In this document: in pieces, positions 9,991 through 21,685 of the stretch
Layout of the letters: every line of letters starts with the position of its first letter
How positions within the stretch are numbered: position 1 is the first letter of the stretch
DNA from: Haematobia irritans
Taxonomy: Eukaryota; Arthropoda; Insecta; Diptera; Muscidae
Assembly (NCBI RefSeq): GCF_050003625.1
Contig: NC_134399.1
Span: 152,080,473 to 152,144,472, forward strand
DNA length: 64,000 nucleotides
Reading direction: 5' to 3'
The notes under the pieces: generated by a model
What the model was told of the DNA's origin: nothing
Databases searched by the model: none
The model's input: the letters and a program-made list of their open reading frames with translations, nothing else
Translations under genes and position numbers: made by a program

Positions 9991-10316
9991 ATTCGTTTTT
10001 TGTCTGCAGGCAGGTCAAGTTCGAAGATGGGCTATATCGGTCCAGGTATTGATAAGGACCCCATATAAACCGATCTGCTGATTTGATTTCTTGGAATTCT
10101 ATAAGACACAATTTTTATCGGATTTCCTTGAATTTGGAAATCAGGTGTTATTTTAGGTCCACAAATAGGTGTGCCAAATAAGGTTTGTATGGGTTCCTGT
10201 TTTGGTATATCCGCCATATAGACCGATCTGCCGATTAAACTTTTTAGGTTTCTGTACAACGCAATTTTTCTTGGTTTTGCTAGAATTTGGAAATCTAGAG
10301 ATATTTTAGGTTACAG
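9991..10316. repeat. Helentron-2-type internal repeats, fragment
   Basis: Repeated blocks 'ggaccccatataaaccgatc', 'tttgaatttggaaatc' and 'ccgccatatagaccgatctg' at roughly 170-bp spacing. Similar sequence with a terminus occurs at 36690-37160. Read as degraded internal tandem repeats of a second Helentron-like family. Confidence 0.5.
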
Positions 10317-10532
10317 TGTGACCAGATGTTTGAAAGCTTCTCTAAGTGGTTTCACCGCAGTGTGGAACACCGTTCGGACTCGGCTATAAAAAGTAGGTCC
10401 TTTGTCATGGAGATAAATATCGAATCGGGCAGCTCTCAGTGATAAGAGAGAAGTTCACCACTGTGGCATTACAATGGACTGCATAGTCTAAGTGAGCCTG
10501 AAATATCGGGCTGCCTCTATACCTAACCTAAC
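10317..10532 (+). mobile_element. SINE fragment, head missing
   Basis: Body and tail of the same SINE as at 48650-48997, plus strand: 'gtggtttcaccgcagtgtgg', 'ttcggactcggctataaaaa', 'gataagagagaagttcacca', ending CCTAACCTAAC. The tRNA-like head is absent. Confidence 0.85.
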
Positions 10533-10739
10533 ATATACGGGTACCGTGACGTCTTTTGACCGTTCGAACTCGGTAATCGTCGTTTGGAGATGATCGACAC
10601 TTTAGTATTTTTTAATGTCATCTAGAATGTGACCAGATCTCAAAAATTGTTGCTGCTAAATCAGCAATGAATAATGCTAAAAAAATAATGCTAAATTTAA
10701 AAAGTTTTTATTAGCGAAATTTTCACTTCAACAAAGCAA

Positions 10740-11010
10740 ATTTTTATTGGTTTTGCTAGAATTTGGAAATCTAGCGGTATTTTAGATTCGCAAAGAAATG
10801 CGCCAAATATGGTGTGTATCGGTTCATGTTTGGTATAGCCTCCATTATGGATCGATTCTCCGAAGGGATTTTTTGGATTTCTAGAAACTAACATTTTTGT
10901 GCCATTTTGCGGAAATAAGAAATCATTAGGTATTTTTGGTTTTTTATCTTCGGAAAGCGAACAATTTGAACCGGTCTAGTATTTATCGTAAAATCCGCCT
11001 GAAATTCTAT
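10740..11010. repeat. Helentron-2-type internal repeat, fragment
   Basis: 'ttggttttgctagaatttgg', 'aaatctagcggtattttaga' and 'gtgtgtatcggttcatgttt' match the pattern at 9991-10316. No terminus and no coding frame. Confidence 0.45.
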
Positions 11011-11020
11011 ATATTCCCAT

Positions 11021-11675
11021 ACGGAAAAATATATTGTCGTGAGGCCAATGATTTCATGCCTTTAAAATACGAATGCGAATTTTGCTTAGCATAGAAGACA
11101 CATTTCTCTAACATAAAATTTTTTTCCTTGCCCAAAACTCGATAAACTTTTCAACGAAGTCGTATTGTCATTATAATTAATTGATTTAAGTTAAAAATGG
11201 GTATCATAACCTGAAAGAAAAGTTTTTTGGCCTAAGGTCAACTTGACTTTATTAATTCAGAAAAATTCTTTAAAATTAATGAAAATGTCTTTAAAGTTGT
11301 TGTCTTTTGGCATCTTTACTACAAAGCAAACAAAGTGTTAAAAAATAGGACATGTTTTTCAACACTTTATTTTAAAGACGTTTTTCACTTGAAACATAGC
11401 ATAATTTCTACTGAAAGTCGAGTTTGAATTTAGAAATTAAAGTTTTCGTTTTTAAAGGACTTTGATAACATATGAAGAAAAAACGCTTAAAACACGAAAA
11501 ACTAAAAATTGCTTCCTAGAATCAAATTTAAAGAGAATTGTATCCTAAAAGTATCTTTACTTGAGTTCTCCGCTTCTTTGGCTCGGAATCATTACCAAAA
11601 TCATTAGATCAAAGACAAAATCTTTGGAATCGGGCATGTTTGAAGATGGACTGTATCGTATGTTTTTTTTCAGTG
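11021..11675. mobile_element. MITE-1, nearly full-length copy
   Basis: About 655 bp, in reverse orientation to the copy at 47511-48145. Left 'gaaaaatatattgtcgtgag' and 'gcttagcatagaagacaca'; right 'gagttctccgcttctttggc' and 'gacaaaatctttgg', ending TTTTTTTTCAGTG. The left terminus is mutated (ACGGAAAAA). A detached MITE-1-like terminus, TTTTTTTCAGTGTA, also lies at about 11892-11906. Confidence 0.8.
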
Positions 11676-11929
11676 CAAGTAATCCGCTACGACGAGTATT
11701 TAAGATTCGGCTCGGTCGTATATAAAATTTAAATTTATTGCGAAAACCGCATAAAACAAAGGATATTTATATATTATCCCTAAAGAAAATGAAGTAACTC
11801 TCTAGAAGAGCCTTTTTGGAATGTACATTAAAAGTAATGACTTAGGAAGATTTTCCGTTTGTTTACGGGGTTATTACAATTATTTTAGTTTTTTTTTTCA
11901 GTGTAGAATCATAAAAGTTTGTACAACAA

Positions 11930-12930
11930 ACATGATTACGATTTAAAACAAAAAACGTCCACGCTACAAATCTTTTTGGTTTTTCGAATATTTTTTTTAT
12001 TTTTGAGTTATAAATCAATCAAAAAACAACGACGAAAAAATACACATTTAACAACCACAAGTATTTAGCTGCAGGCTTAAATTTGCGCTTAAACTGATTT
12101 TTCGAGACTTTTTCTCATTCCTGCCACCACCAATCTCTATTCAAGTACCAGATCCATGGTGATCATCCATCCACAGTGATGGGGCTTTTTACGATAAACA
12201 AAATTATAATAAAGTGCGTGTTGTTGTGGTAACTCCCAAAATGATCCATAGTCCCGGCAGTGGATAGTATGTGCATACCTTCAGTGTGGATGGGAGCTAT
12301 GTCCAAACCTTCTAAACTGACAATTTCTAAGAGACCACAATGTCCAAACATTAAGCCGTAGGGTGGAGGAGAAATCCGTTTGGAAAGCCTAACATTATAT
12401 CATTACCAAAAATGATGTTTTATTTTTCTAGTTTCTCTTCCAACAGCACCTTATCTTGTGGCAACTAAACCAAAAAACATATTAGGGGGTTATCTATCCC
12501 AGTACATTGGGATAGCATGCATCAAAATGTGTTTAACTGTCAACGCGGTTAATAGTTTTTCCCATCCATCCATCCAACCAACCAACGAAACTAGCAACAA
12601 TCAATCCATGTACGAGTTAACCATCATCCATCCATCTATCGGATTCTACTGATGGCTGCTACTTTAACTGTTTCGTGAGGCTGGCATTGGGGTTTGTCGA
12701 CTTTACACGGAGGTGTTTAAAAGTTTATCATCTTTAGGGATTTTTCGTCAATCTTTTTGTATCGTTTTGATTTTCTTTTTCTTTTTATCATTGAAATGAC
12801 GACTACGGTTAATGTTGCTTTTATTGGGGATTTAATTATTAATAGAAAATTTATGATGCATTTGATAGTTTTATTGAAAAGTCACACGGAGTTAACTATA
12901 TGATGTTTTACAACAATCTTTGTTAACGGC
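11930..12930. other. Repeat-poor stretch, no recognised gene
   Basis: Locally higher GC and none of the window's repeat families recognised. It has a CATC/AACC-rich segment near 12560-12640. Short frames at 12163-12351 and 12458-12652 show no family motif. A candidate for original host sequence (intronic or intergenic). Confidence 0.45.
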
Positions 12931-12944
12931 ACTTTACATACTGA

Positions 12945-13047
12945 AAAAATGCATGCCCAAAGATGTCCAAAGATTTTGTCTTTACACTAAAGATTTTGGT
13001 ATTGATTTCGAGAATTTTTCTGATTTCTTAAAGCCAGGTTGACGGGT
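12945..13047. mobile_element. MITE-1 left-end fragment
   Basis: 'tactgaaaaaatgcatgcc' then 'agattttgtctttacacta' and 'gattttggtattgatttcg', as at the left end of the copy at 47511-48145. It stops at the neighbouring SINE. Confidence 0.75.
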
Positions 13048-13362
13048 GGGAGCCACCGTGGTACAATGGTTAGCATGCTCGCCTTGCATACAAAAGGTCG
13101 TGGGTTCAACTTCAAAATGTTTTTAAGCGGTGGATTACTCCCTCTCAGTAATGTTGGTGACATTTCTGAGTGTTTCAAAAAAATCTCTAAGTGGTTTCAC
13201 TGCAATGGGAACGCCGTTCGGACTCGGCTATAATAAGGATCTTAACATAGAATCGGGCAGCACTCAGTGATAAGAGACAAGTTCACACCTATGGCATCAC
13301 AATGGACTGAATAGTCTATGTGAGCCTGAAATATCGGGCTTGCTCTATACCTAACCTAACCT
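13048..13362 (+). mobile_element. tRNA-derived SINE
   Basis: Head GGGAGCCACCGTGGTACAAT with A box 'gtacaatggttagcatgc' and B box 'gtgggttcaac' (degenerate). Body 'gtggtttcactgcaatggg', 'ggactcggctata', 'cagcactcagtgataagaga'; tail CCTAACCTAACCT. No clear target duplication. Confidence 0.85.
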
Positions 13363-13471
13363 ATGCGGGTACCGTCTCGTCTTTTGACGTAATCCTCCAA
13401 TCGATTCAAATAACTGCTCAACCATGTCATGTGACATCGAACGGAATGAACAGTAATCAGAAAGAAAGAAA

Positions 13472-13681
13472 TGACTGGTAGACACCCTGGCGCAATGATT
13501 TGAATGCCCGCCTTGTATAAAAAGGGTCGTTGGTTCAATCCCAGATTCGACCATTATGCCCCCTCTGTAATGCTGGTGACATTTCTGAAGGTTTCAAAGC
13601 TTTTCTAAGTGGTTTCACCGCAATGTGGAGCGCCATTCGGACTCGGTTATAAAAAGGGGCAGCAAAGATATTAGTGATAAG
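13472..13681 (+). mobile_element. SINE, 5' part (split by a hAT-like element)
   Basis: Head at about 13474-13548 with B box 'ggttcaatccc', then the body 'gtaatgctggtgacatttct' and 'gtggtttcaccgcaatgtgg'. It breaks after GTGATAAG at 13681 and resumes at 15521. Confidence 0.85.
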
Positions 13682-15520
13682 CAGGGCTGTGGAGTCGAGC
13701 CAATTTTGCTCGACTCCGACTCCGACTCCAGCATTTTTCATCAGCTCGACTCCGACTCCGGAGTCGACTCCGGGTAATATAACTAAATCTCATTTTAATA
13801 CCATTAATTTGTAGTTCTATTGTGGCGGTACCGTAAGTGGATCAATATAAAGTATCGTATTTATTTATGTGTGCAAAACAGGTCTTAATTTCACATTAGA
13901 TGCCAATTGAACTCTATATTTCAAATTTAGGGCAATGTTTAATAAATAAAATAATAATATAAATACCCATTATAATATGAGAAGATACTAACAGTATATT
14001 TATTTGTGGATCAAAATTATTGATACTATCTCAAATCCTTTAAGTTTGTTTCGAGCTATATAAAGGTTTATATTCCCATATGCATGAATTTGAATCTGAA
14101 TCGATTTAGACAAAATTGTATACACTTCTACAAAATCTATGTACTTCTAAATTTACATCTAACGTTATGGGACGTAACACAATTTAAAAAAAAAAAAAAA
14201 TAAAAATGCAAGGAAAGTCTAAAGTCGGGCGGGCCGATTTTAATATACTCTGGACAACTTTGTATTTAGATCTACATTTTGATAAAATCTCAAATCAGGC
14301 TTCTACAAAATCCGGGCAATATTTGGGAAATATTTATAATTGTTTAGACAATTTCGCAAAAAAATGCATTTATGATTCATTCATTGAAAAATTTGAAAAT
14401 TTGAGTCATTTCTACAAGTTTTCGACTTAGCAGTGAGTATCAGTGAGTATACAATTTTGGAAAAATTTTTGTCTAGTAAATAAAATTTTGCTAAATTTTC
14501 TATAGAAATAAAATTTTGCAAAATATTCTATAGAAACAAAATTTTGACTAAATTTTCTATAGAAATACAATTTTGGCTAAATTTTATATAAAAAAATATT
14601 TCTATAGTAATAAAATTTTGAATACGTTTTTTATAGCAGTGAGTACCAGTGAGCATCAGTAAGAAAAAAAAGTTTGAGAAAATTTGCTATAGAAATAAAA
14701 TGTGACAATTTTTACTTATAGAAATAAAATTTTGAAAAAATTATCAATAAAAATACAATTTTAGAAAAATTTTTGTGTAGTAAATAAAATTCTGCAAAAT
14801 ATTCTACAGACGAAAAATTTTGACTAAATTTTCTATAGAAATAAAATTTTGACTTAATTTTTTATAGAAAGAAAATTATCAAGAGAAATAAAATTTTGAA
14901 AAATTTTTGTGTAACAAACAAAATTTTCTATAGAAATAAAATTTTGCAAAATATTCTATAAAAACAAAATTTTAACTCAATTTTCTATAGAAATAAAACT
15001 TTGACTAAATTTTCTATAGAAAAATATATTTCTATAGCAATAAAATTTTGAGAAAATTTGCTATAGAAATAAAATTTTGACAACACTTTTTATAGAAATA
15101 CCATTTTGACAAAATTTTCTATAAAAAACAACTTTGAAAAAATTTTCTGTCAATATTCCATATATGTATATGGCCTTAAAATAAAATTAAAAAAAATAAT
15201 TTCGATTGTTCGAAATATTTCAAATAAATTGATATGGGCATTAAAATGGATCAATCCAGCCCATCTGCTAGTCTAACATTCTAGGAAACGTAAAAAGATA
15301 GCCGTAATTGGAAGTTGGTTTTCATTTACAATCATGCTGTACATTGATCGAATGAATAACGCAATGGAAACTAATTTGCGTAAAAACTTGCTTAGTTACA
15401 AAAATGTGAAGTGTTTTAAAAAATTTGGTTTAGCCGGAGTCGGAGTCGAGCAAAATTTTTACGACTCCGACTCCAGCAAAATCTTCAGACTCCGACTCCG
15501 ACTCCGGCTCCACAGCCCTG
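13682..15520. mobile_element. hAT-like non-autonomous element with GACTCC-rich inverted ends
   Basis: 1,839 bp. Left end CAGGGCTGTGGAGTCG; right end CGGCTCCACAGCCCTG. Both continue into runs of GACTCC/GGAGTC (13695-13778 and 15432-15510). A perfect 8-bp duplication GTGATAAG flanks it (13674-13681, 15521-15528), and GTGATAAG occurs once at this point in uninterrupted SINEs. An 8-bp duplication with CAGGG ends is the hAT pattern. The interior holds a Helentron-end-like piece (14205-14440, 'aaagtctaaagtcgggcggg') and a 29-bp-type tandem array. No transposase. Confidence 0.85.
14458..15150. repeat. Degenerate 29-bp tandem array (array 2)
   Basis: Irregular copies of 'aaattttctatagaaataaa' with much more divergence and indels than array 1. 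It is punctuated by two 'agcagtgagta(c/t)cagtgag' segments (about 14430-14450 and 14634-14662). It lies wholly inside the hAT-like element. Confidence 0.85.
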
Positions 15521-15590
15521 GTGATAAGAGAGAAGTTCACCACTGTGGTATCACAATGGCCTCAAATATCACATGCTAATGTACCTGATC
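15521..15590 (+). mobile_element. SINE, 3' part (continuation of 13472-13681)
   Basis: Begins with the second GTGATAAG, then 'agagaagttcaccactgtgg' and 'tatcacaatgg'. The tail is degenerate. Confidence 0.8.
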
Positions 15591-15717
15591 TAATCTAAAG
15601 TAATGCCTGAGCTATACAGCGTGGTGTATATGTAATGCAATAAAGTAAGGCCCTATAGTTTTTCAGTTTTTTTTTATAAATTTTATTGTTCAAAAGCATA
15701 AATGTTAGAAATACATA

Positions 15718-16814
15718 ACAGGTTGGCTGATAAGTCCCTGGTCTTACAAAGAAAAACACATTTTTTTTTTGTCAAAATTCGTTTTTATTATTCAAAATAG
15801 TTCCCTTCAAGAGCGATACAACGATTATAACGACCTTCCAATTTTTTGATACCATTTTGGTAGTACTCCTTCTGTTGTGCCTCAAAATAGGCCTCAGTTG
15901 CGGCGATCACCTCTTCATTGCAGCCAAATTATTTCCCTGCGAGCATCCTTTTGAGGTCTGAGAACAAGAAAAAGTCGCTGGGGGCCAGATCTGGAGAATA
16001 CGGTGGGTGGGGAAGCAATTCGAAGCCCAATTCATGAAGTTTTCTCAATGACTGGTGGCACGGTGCGTTGTCTTGGTGGAACAACACTTTTTTCTTCTTC
16101 ATATGGGGCCGTTTTGCCGCGATTTCGACCTTTAAACGCTCCAATAACGCCATATAATAGTCACTGTTGATGGTTTTTCCCTTCTCAAGATAATCGATAA
16201 AAATTATTCCATGCACATCCCAAAAAACAGAGGCCATTACTTTGCCAGCGGACTTTTGAGTCTTTCCTCGCTTCGGAGACGGTTCACCGGTCGCTGTCCA
16301 CTCAGCCGACTGTCGATTGGACTCAGGAGTGTAGTGATTGTCACATATCGACGGAAAAACTCAAACACCGCTCAGAATCATCAACACGTTGTTGTTTTCG
16401 GTCAAATGTGAGCTTGCGCGGCACCCATTTTGTACAGAGCTTCCGCATATCCAAATATTGATGAATTATATGACCGACACGTTTCGTTGATATCTTTAAG
16501 GCCTCTGCTATCTCGATCAACTTCATTTTACGGTATTCAAAATTATTTTGTGGATTTTTTTGATGTTTTCGTCGGTAACCACCTCTTTCGGGCGTCCACT
16601 GCGTTCACCGTCCTCCGTGCTCATTTCACCATACTTGAATTTTGCATACCAATCAATTATTGTTGATTTCCCTGGGACAGAGTCCGGAAACTCATTATCA
16701 AGCCAAGTTTTTGCTTCCACCGTATTTTTCCCCTTCAGAAAACAGTATTTTATCAAAACACGAAATTCCTTTTTTCCCATTTTTTTGTGAGACCGGGGAC
16801 TTATCAGCCAACCA
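15718..16814 (-). mobile_element. mariner element M1, defective
   Basis: Inverted ends ACAGGTTGGCTGATAAGTCC (left, the 3' end) and GGGGACTTATCAGCCAACC (right, the 5' end), with TA next to each. It is 1,097 bp. The transposase is on the minus strand, and the 5' leader seen in M2 and M3 is missing here. Confidence 0.92.
15788..16780 (-). pseudogene. mariner transposase pseudogene (M1)
   Basis: A cut-and-paste transposase of the DD34D type. Start 'MGKKEFRVLIKYCF' with 'DGERSGRPKEV' in the N-terminal domain. A frame break near 16520 is followed by the second helix-turn-helix region 'MKLIEIAEALKIS' and 'VGHIIHQYLDMRKLC'. The linker 'KWVPRKLTFDRKQQR' is present. A deletion of about 19 nt near 16340 removes the 'MDETWLHHY'-type block with the first catalytic Asp, and a second of about 28 nt lies at 16362. 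The C-terminal half is well kept, with 'HQDNAPCH' (second Asp) and 'YSPDLAPSDFFLF' (third Asp). Stop at 15788-15790. Non-functional. Confidence 0.92.
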
Positions 16815-16859
16815 TAAAATTTCTGAATCAGTCTAGATTTTTCAAACTATCTACCTTTG

Positions 16860-17720
16860 GCACGAATTATGGCCTTGAAGTGGACGACAAAGCCATCAAA
16901 TGCTGCACGAAAGTGGTCCGCGGTATTTTGGCCCATTCCAGGGGAATCGCCTTCTTAAGATGGTCGACACTTATCGATAGTATTTTTGAGTGCCATATAT
17001 ACTCTCCAAAATGCCCAACGCGCAAAAGTCCAATGTATTGAGATCCGGAGATGACCATGAAGCGAGGAACTTCCTATTTAAGTCAGTCTTGGTTTACGTT
17101 TGTTGAGTTCGATGGTGTCTAGAGCTTCAATACGGTCTTTAGGACGTTTTCCCGATAATATTCAGCATTCCTTTTGAACCCAAGAGCAGGAAGCGACCAT
17201 CAGCCATTACTGCGGACCACACTATTACCATCAGCGGCGTTTGAGTTCTTGTGGTCAATCGAAGGTGTACATTTTCAGCTGACTTCATTGGAAGGTAAAC
17301 TCGATCATTTGGTTTGTTCACAAACGGCTCAATTTGGAATTGTTTCTCATGGGAATAAGTCAAATTCGGTAACTGGCCACTTTAGTGCAAGCATAGCAAT
17401 TCCTTGGCTTTTTCCAGTCAAAAATCTATTAAGCATCGGCAAGCTCTTGCAGTTTTTGGAATTTCAATGGCTTTAGTTTAAGTTGGTTTCTACCTATGCG
17501 TAGTGGATTTATATCAAATCTGGCCTTCACTTTCCGGATAATTTCTGAGTTTGTTACCATTTTTCGTCCATTTTTTGGACGCAATGTAAAACTGCCAGTA
17601 TAACGGCAACAAACAATGATGCGAGAAAAAGACTTATTCAAATTTAAATGGTGGAGGCGATAGCCACTCGTGGGTTTCCACCATGAATTCCATCACGAAT
17701 ATCTTTGCAATAGATCAAAA
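16860..17720 (-). pseudogene. Degenerate Tc1/mariner-superfamily transposase (maT-like)
   Basis: Three collinear blocks on the minus strand in broken frames. The N-terminal DNA-binding part is at about 17430-17580 ('LKPLKFQKLQELADA'). The catalytic-core part is at about 17139-17360 ('SHEKQFQIEPFVNKPNDRVY' and 'VIVWSAVMADGRF'). The C-terminal part is at about 16890-16980 ('HLKKAIPLEWAKIP'). In this family the core normally reads S-D-E-K, so the first catalytic Asp appears as His here. The 'QQDSAPSH'-type block is not visible. Both ends are unresolved; a related copy lies at 19600-20090. Confidence 0.7.
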
Positions 17721-17829
17721 TGCTTTTGTCAGCTTGTAAACAATAAAACGATCTGCCACTGGAATAAGTCGGGTCAAAAATGATAGTAATCTTAAAATGG
17801 TAGGGATACATATCAAACACCCTGTATTA

Positions 17830-19590
17830 TTGAACGAGGATTTTTAACTGCCATAGTGTTTTTTAACTATAGTCACGTTGGTCAAATTTCGTTCTATAGT
17901 CCATATTAATTTTCTCTTTCAGAAAAATTATCCCTAGGTGTCTGAAGGACTTTGTTCATTGATCATAGAAAACCCCGTTACATGCTTGAACAAATTTAAA
18001 AATGATCTCATATTTTTATTTAAAATTTCAAGCCTATTTGGACACGCGCTTAATATTTGTGGAAAATTCTCAGGAATTTTATGAGATTTGACACTTTGTG
18101 TTAAATGTCAAATTTGAACAATTATCTACGTAAGTGTTCGTGTTAATTTGGATTTACGGTATGGTCAGACAATCAACTAGCGCTATCTATGATTCTCTGT
18201 CTGGAGATTCTTAGATGTTTGACCGCCCACTTAAGTCCTGGAGTAGATCGAGTACATGTTCCAGTGAAAATGTTTAACACGCATCTGCCTCTTTGGAGAA
18301 AAAATTTCCAATTCATATTCAAAAGAGGGAGAGAGAGATATCGGGACTTCTTAACAATAAATGGCATTATTAGAATTACATGGGAGCTACACAAATGTAT
18401 TTGGGTTCAGGTAGACAGAACAACAACAAACAAGCACATGTCCTTGAGGTACTTGTGTGAATCCTCTTAACTAAAGTAGCTGCTGTTTTCTGTGACAAAA
18501 TACTTCGATGTGGAGAAGAAATTTGTTGTTCAACACTTTTGGTTTGAACCTGTGGAGTGGAGAGCGCCCTACTTGAGTGTCATCTCATCTGAGTGTGGGT
18601 GAGATGAGATAATTGTGGTTGATGTCCTTATGCTTGTTACTGCGCTTCTCTTGTAGCGATCCATGATCTAGATCATTATGATGTTTGTGCCTCAAGTGCC
18701 CAAGTATGAAAAGTCAAATTTGCTTTTCATATGGACATAGGAATATGGAATCTTTGTGTTTCAGTTTACAAACCGCCTCTTTTTCCAAGAATTCTGAGAT
18801 ATAATTTCATTGTGTTTATCCCCCACTTGGAAAACAAAAAAAGGACATTTATATTAGATTAACTATCTGGGCTGATGTGCTGTTGGTCAGATAAGTAACC
18901 GTAACCAACGTAAGAGGATCATCGTTTCATCTTTTGTTGTTTGGTTTTGCTGGTACTGGTGGTGGTGGTGTTGGTGATCATGACATGACTTAACAAGAAT
19001 TGCCTACTGGCGATGTCTTTATGTTCACCTATTGCAAGGACATTTTGAGGAAAATTTAGAACTGTCAGTTGTGGTTGTGGTCTTGTGGGCGTTTCTGACA
19101 TCACTTTGGTCATATTGCGTTTGTTTTCTATTATTTATGACCCACTATATTATCTCTGTGTGTGTATGTGTTTGTATTTTGGATTTTATGGAAAATGCCT
19201 GTTTTGTTTGTTTTTAAAAAAATTGGTTTATAATTTTTTAGTTTAACTATTTCACCATATGTTGTTCGCTATGGAGCTACAAAAAAATATTAGATTCGAT
19301 AATATTTTCTTCTACTACACCGTGGATATTAATGTGTCTTTTCACTTTTAGCGATCTAGAAATAGACAATGTGAATGTTCGGTTGTTTGAGCCAACTTGG
19401 CAAAATAATCAAATTGAAAAAGTGAATTTACAATAATCCAAAAATTTTGTATAGGCCCAAGATGATGTTGGATTACATACTAAAACTGAAATTGCAATAA
19501 AAATTGCGATTTCTACACACATTGAAATAATACTTTTCTACGGAACGAAATTTTAGAGAAACGAAAAGTATTTTCTTTGAGAACATACAA
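17830..19590. other. Repeat-poor stretch, no recognised gene
   Basis: About 1.7 kb without the window's common repeat families. It contains GTGGTG/TGTGTG simple stretches (18955-18975, 19150-19180). Short frames (18173-18470, 18919-19217) show no motif I recognise. A candidate host intergenic or intronic segment. Confidence 0.4.
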
Positions 19591-19599
19591 ATTTCAACA

Positions 19600-20090
19600 A
19601 GCGATGCAACGATTGTCCCAAATCTCCTTATTGGCCACTACATCTCAGGTTGTAATGGTGTGGGCTACCGTAACGGCCGATGATCACTCGCCGTATTAAT
19701 CAAACGTGGGGACAAAATAATTGCCGAATAATATGTGGAAAATATCGTAAAGACATGATTGAAGCCGTGGGCAGACAAACATTTCGATCGATCAACACCA
19801 TCGCACTCAGCATCCGCCAAACATGAATGGTTAAAAAGGAGCTTCCTCGTTTCATTTCTACCACCCAATGACCACAAATCTACGAATACCTGTCGGACTT
19901 TTGTGCCTGGGACATTTGGTGAGTAAGGTTGGCACTCATCTTAAGCCGACGCATCGCCGGGAATGGGAACAGAGTCACTTTCGTACGGCATATGACTTGG
20001 CTTTGTCGGGTGTTTGGATGTCATAATTCGCGGCAAATATAGCCACGAAGTTACGAAATTTTTGCTTTTGAACAATAAAAATTGAAAAAT
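19600..20090 (+). pseudogene. Degenerate Tc1/mariner-superfamily transposase (second maT-like copy)
   Basis: Plus-strand blocks in shifting frames: 'VVMVWATVTADDHSPLL' (about 19649), 'IIAEYYVENIVKDMIE' (about 19717), then 'WLKKELPRFISTTQWPQ' (about 19828). These match the order seen in maT-like transposases after the first catalytic block. Several stops and frameshifts are present and the N-terminal third is not seen. It belongs to the same broad group as 16860-17720 but lies in the opposite orientation. Confidence 0.65.
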
Positions 20091-20279
20091 ATGGCCCCAC
20101 TCTGTATATAACCTCATCCTAGGAACTTCCTCCATTTGCCTAACAAAATTCAAGTAAATCCCCTTAGACATATTAGGAACCTCGGTAATTTCATGCATAT
20201 TTAAAATAGCGAGAGTACCTGGAACAGGTTACGACCTATAGTACCAAAATGCACTGAATAGTCTAACAAAAAGTATATA

Positions 20280-21685
20280 CGAGTACTCGGTCTGAGAGGA
20301 TATAAGCGAGAAATGATAAGGGCTCAGCACAACTCTTGGAATGATTACTGTAGCAATATTGGGAATACGACCGAGGGTTCCAGACTACGGAAGGTACTAG
20401 CATCTATTAACTCCACTCCAGCTTTCAGTAACATTGGAGGGCAATTGGTCAAGGTCCTGTGAGGAGACGCTGGAGGTACTATTGGATATACATTTTCATG
20501 GAAATCAGACGGTTGAACCAAGTTCTGGCGGTGCCACAGAGGCTCAATGGTAATTTCCTATCGGAATCTGGAATAAAATGGGGTTTAAAGAATTTTGGAT
20601 CTTTAAAATCCCCCCGATCTGATGGAATTACTCCGGAAAGTGGAGGAAAACTAAAGTCGTTTTCATGCCTATAGCGGGAAGAGTCTCTCACTCGAGTGCG
20701 AATGATTTCCCACCAAACTGCTTCTCTTTATTCCTTCTTATGACTCTGGATAGGATGATAGATCGATTTAAGATTGCTCTCTAAACGACAACATGCTTAC
20801 TCGAAGGGCAGGTCTACTGAGATCTCATTGCATGAACTAGATAGCTTTATTGAAAGTACACTATCTGTCAATGAATACACAATTGTGGCTTTTCTAGACA
20901 TCGGAGGAGCATTCTATAACGTCCATCCGAGCTCGATATTATATAGATTGTCAAATCCGAATGTTTATCAAGGGATACTTAGGCTGTTAGCCGAAATTCT
21001 AACGAAGAGACGTATTTCAGCCACACTATGACAAGCAAACATACGAAGGTATGTGAACAGAGGCGCCTACCAAGGTGGAGTTCTATCACCTCTTCTTTGG
21101 AATATTTCCTTCGGGTTTCCCTAGAAAAAGAAAGAATAAAAGTGGTGACATACGCTGATGATGTGACTGTAGCAGTCAGGGGAAAATTCCCATTCACAAG
21201 TAGAGATATTGTACAGAGAGCCCTCCGAATGACTGAGAAGTGTGCGAGGGAGAATGGTCTAGGAGAAAACCCTGCAAAGAAAGCAAAATTCCCACGGTTA
21301 AAGCCATCTCCTTAGGGGTTATTGAAATACGTTTTGCTGAGTGTGCAGAATACCTTGGTTCTGTTGGACAGGAAGCTGATTTTCAAGCTTAACCCTCTAA
21401 TGCCCAACCCTTTAGGCGGGCTTCGTAAAATCAGGAAGCTTTTTGTAAAACACACCTTAAGACAACAAAAATGGGTAAAATAAAAAGAAAACTTAAAATC
21501 TGTTCAAGAGGCTTTGCAACATTTACTGAATTATACCGCATAAATTTTTCTTGTTTCTTTATCGTGCTTTTGTGTCGTTAACATTGAATATATAATCAGC
21601 TGGCCAAAAAAATTGGGGCATTAGAGGGTTAAAAGGACAAAAAAAGCCACAGTAGTTTGGTACTCGTGCAAAAAGGCAATATCAA
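20280..21685 (+). pseudogene. Non-LTR retrotransposon ORF2 remnant: linker and reverse transcriptase
   Basis: Pre-RT linker 'YKREMIRAQHNSWNDYC' near 20300. RT blocks follow in broken frames: 'QHAYSKGRSTEISLHELDSF' (about 20785), 'TIVAFLDIGGAFYNVHP' (Asp of motif A, about 20880), a damaged PQGG region near 21065, and 'VVTYADDVTVAVRGKFP' (motif C, about 21143). After a degenerate stretch come 'KKATVVWYSCKKAIS' (about 21640) and then the Helentron B insertion. The RNase H and zinc-knuckle parts resume at 22490. The style fits the R1/I/Jockey group; I cannot fix the clade. Many stops, non-functional. Confidence 0.8.
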
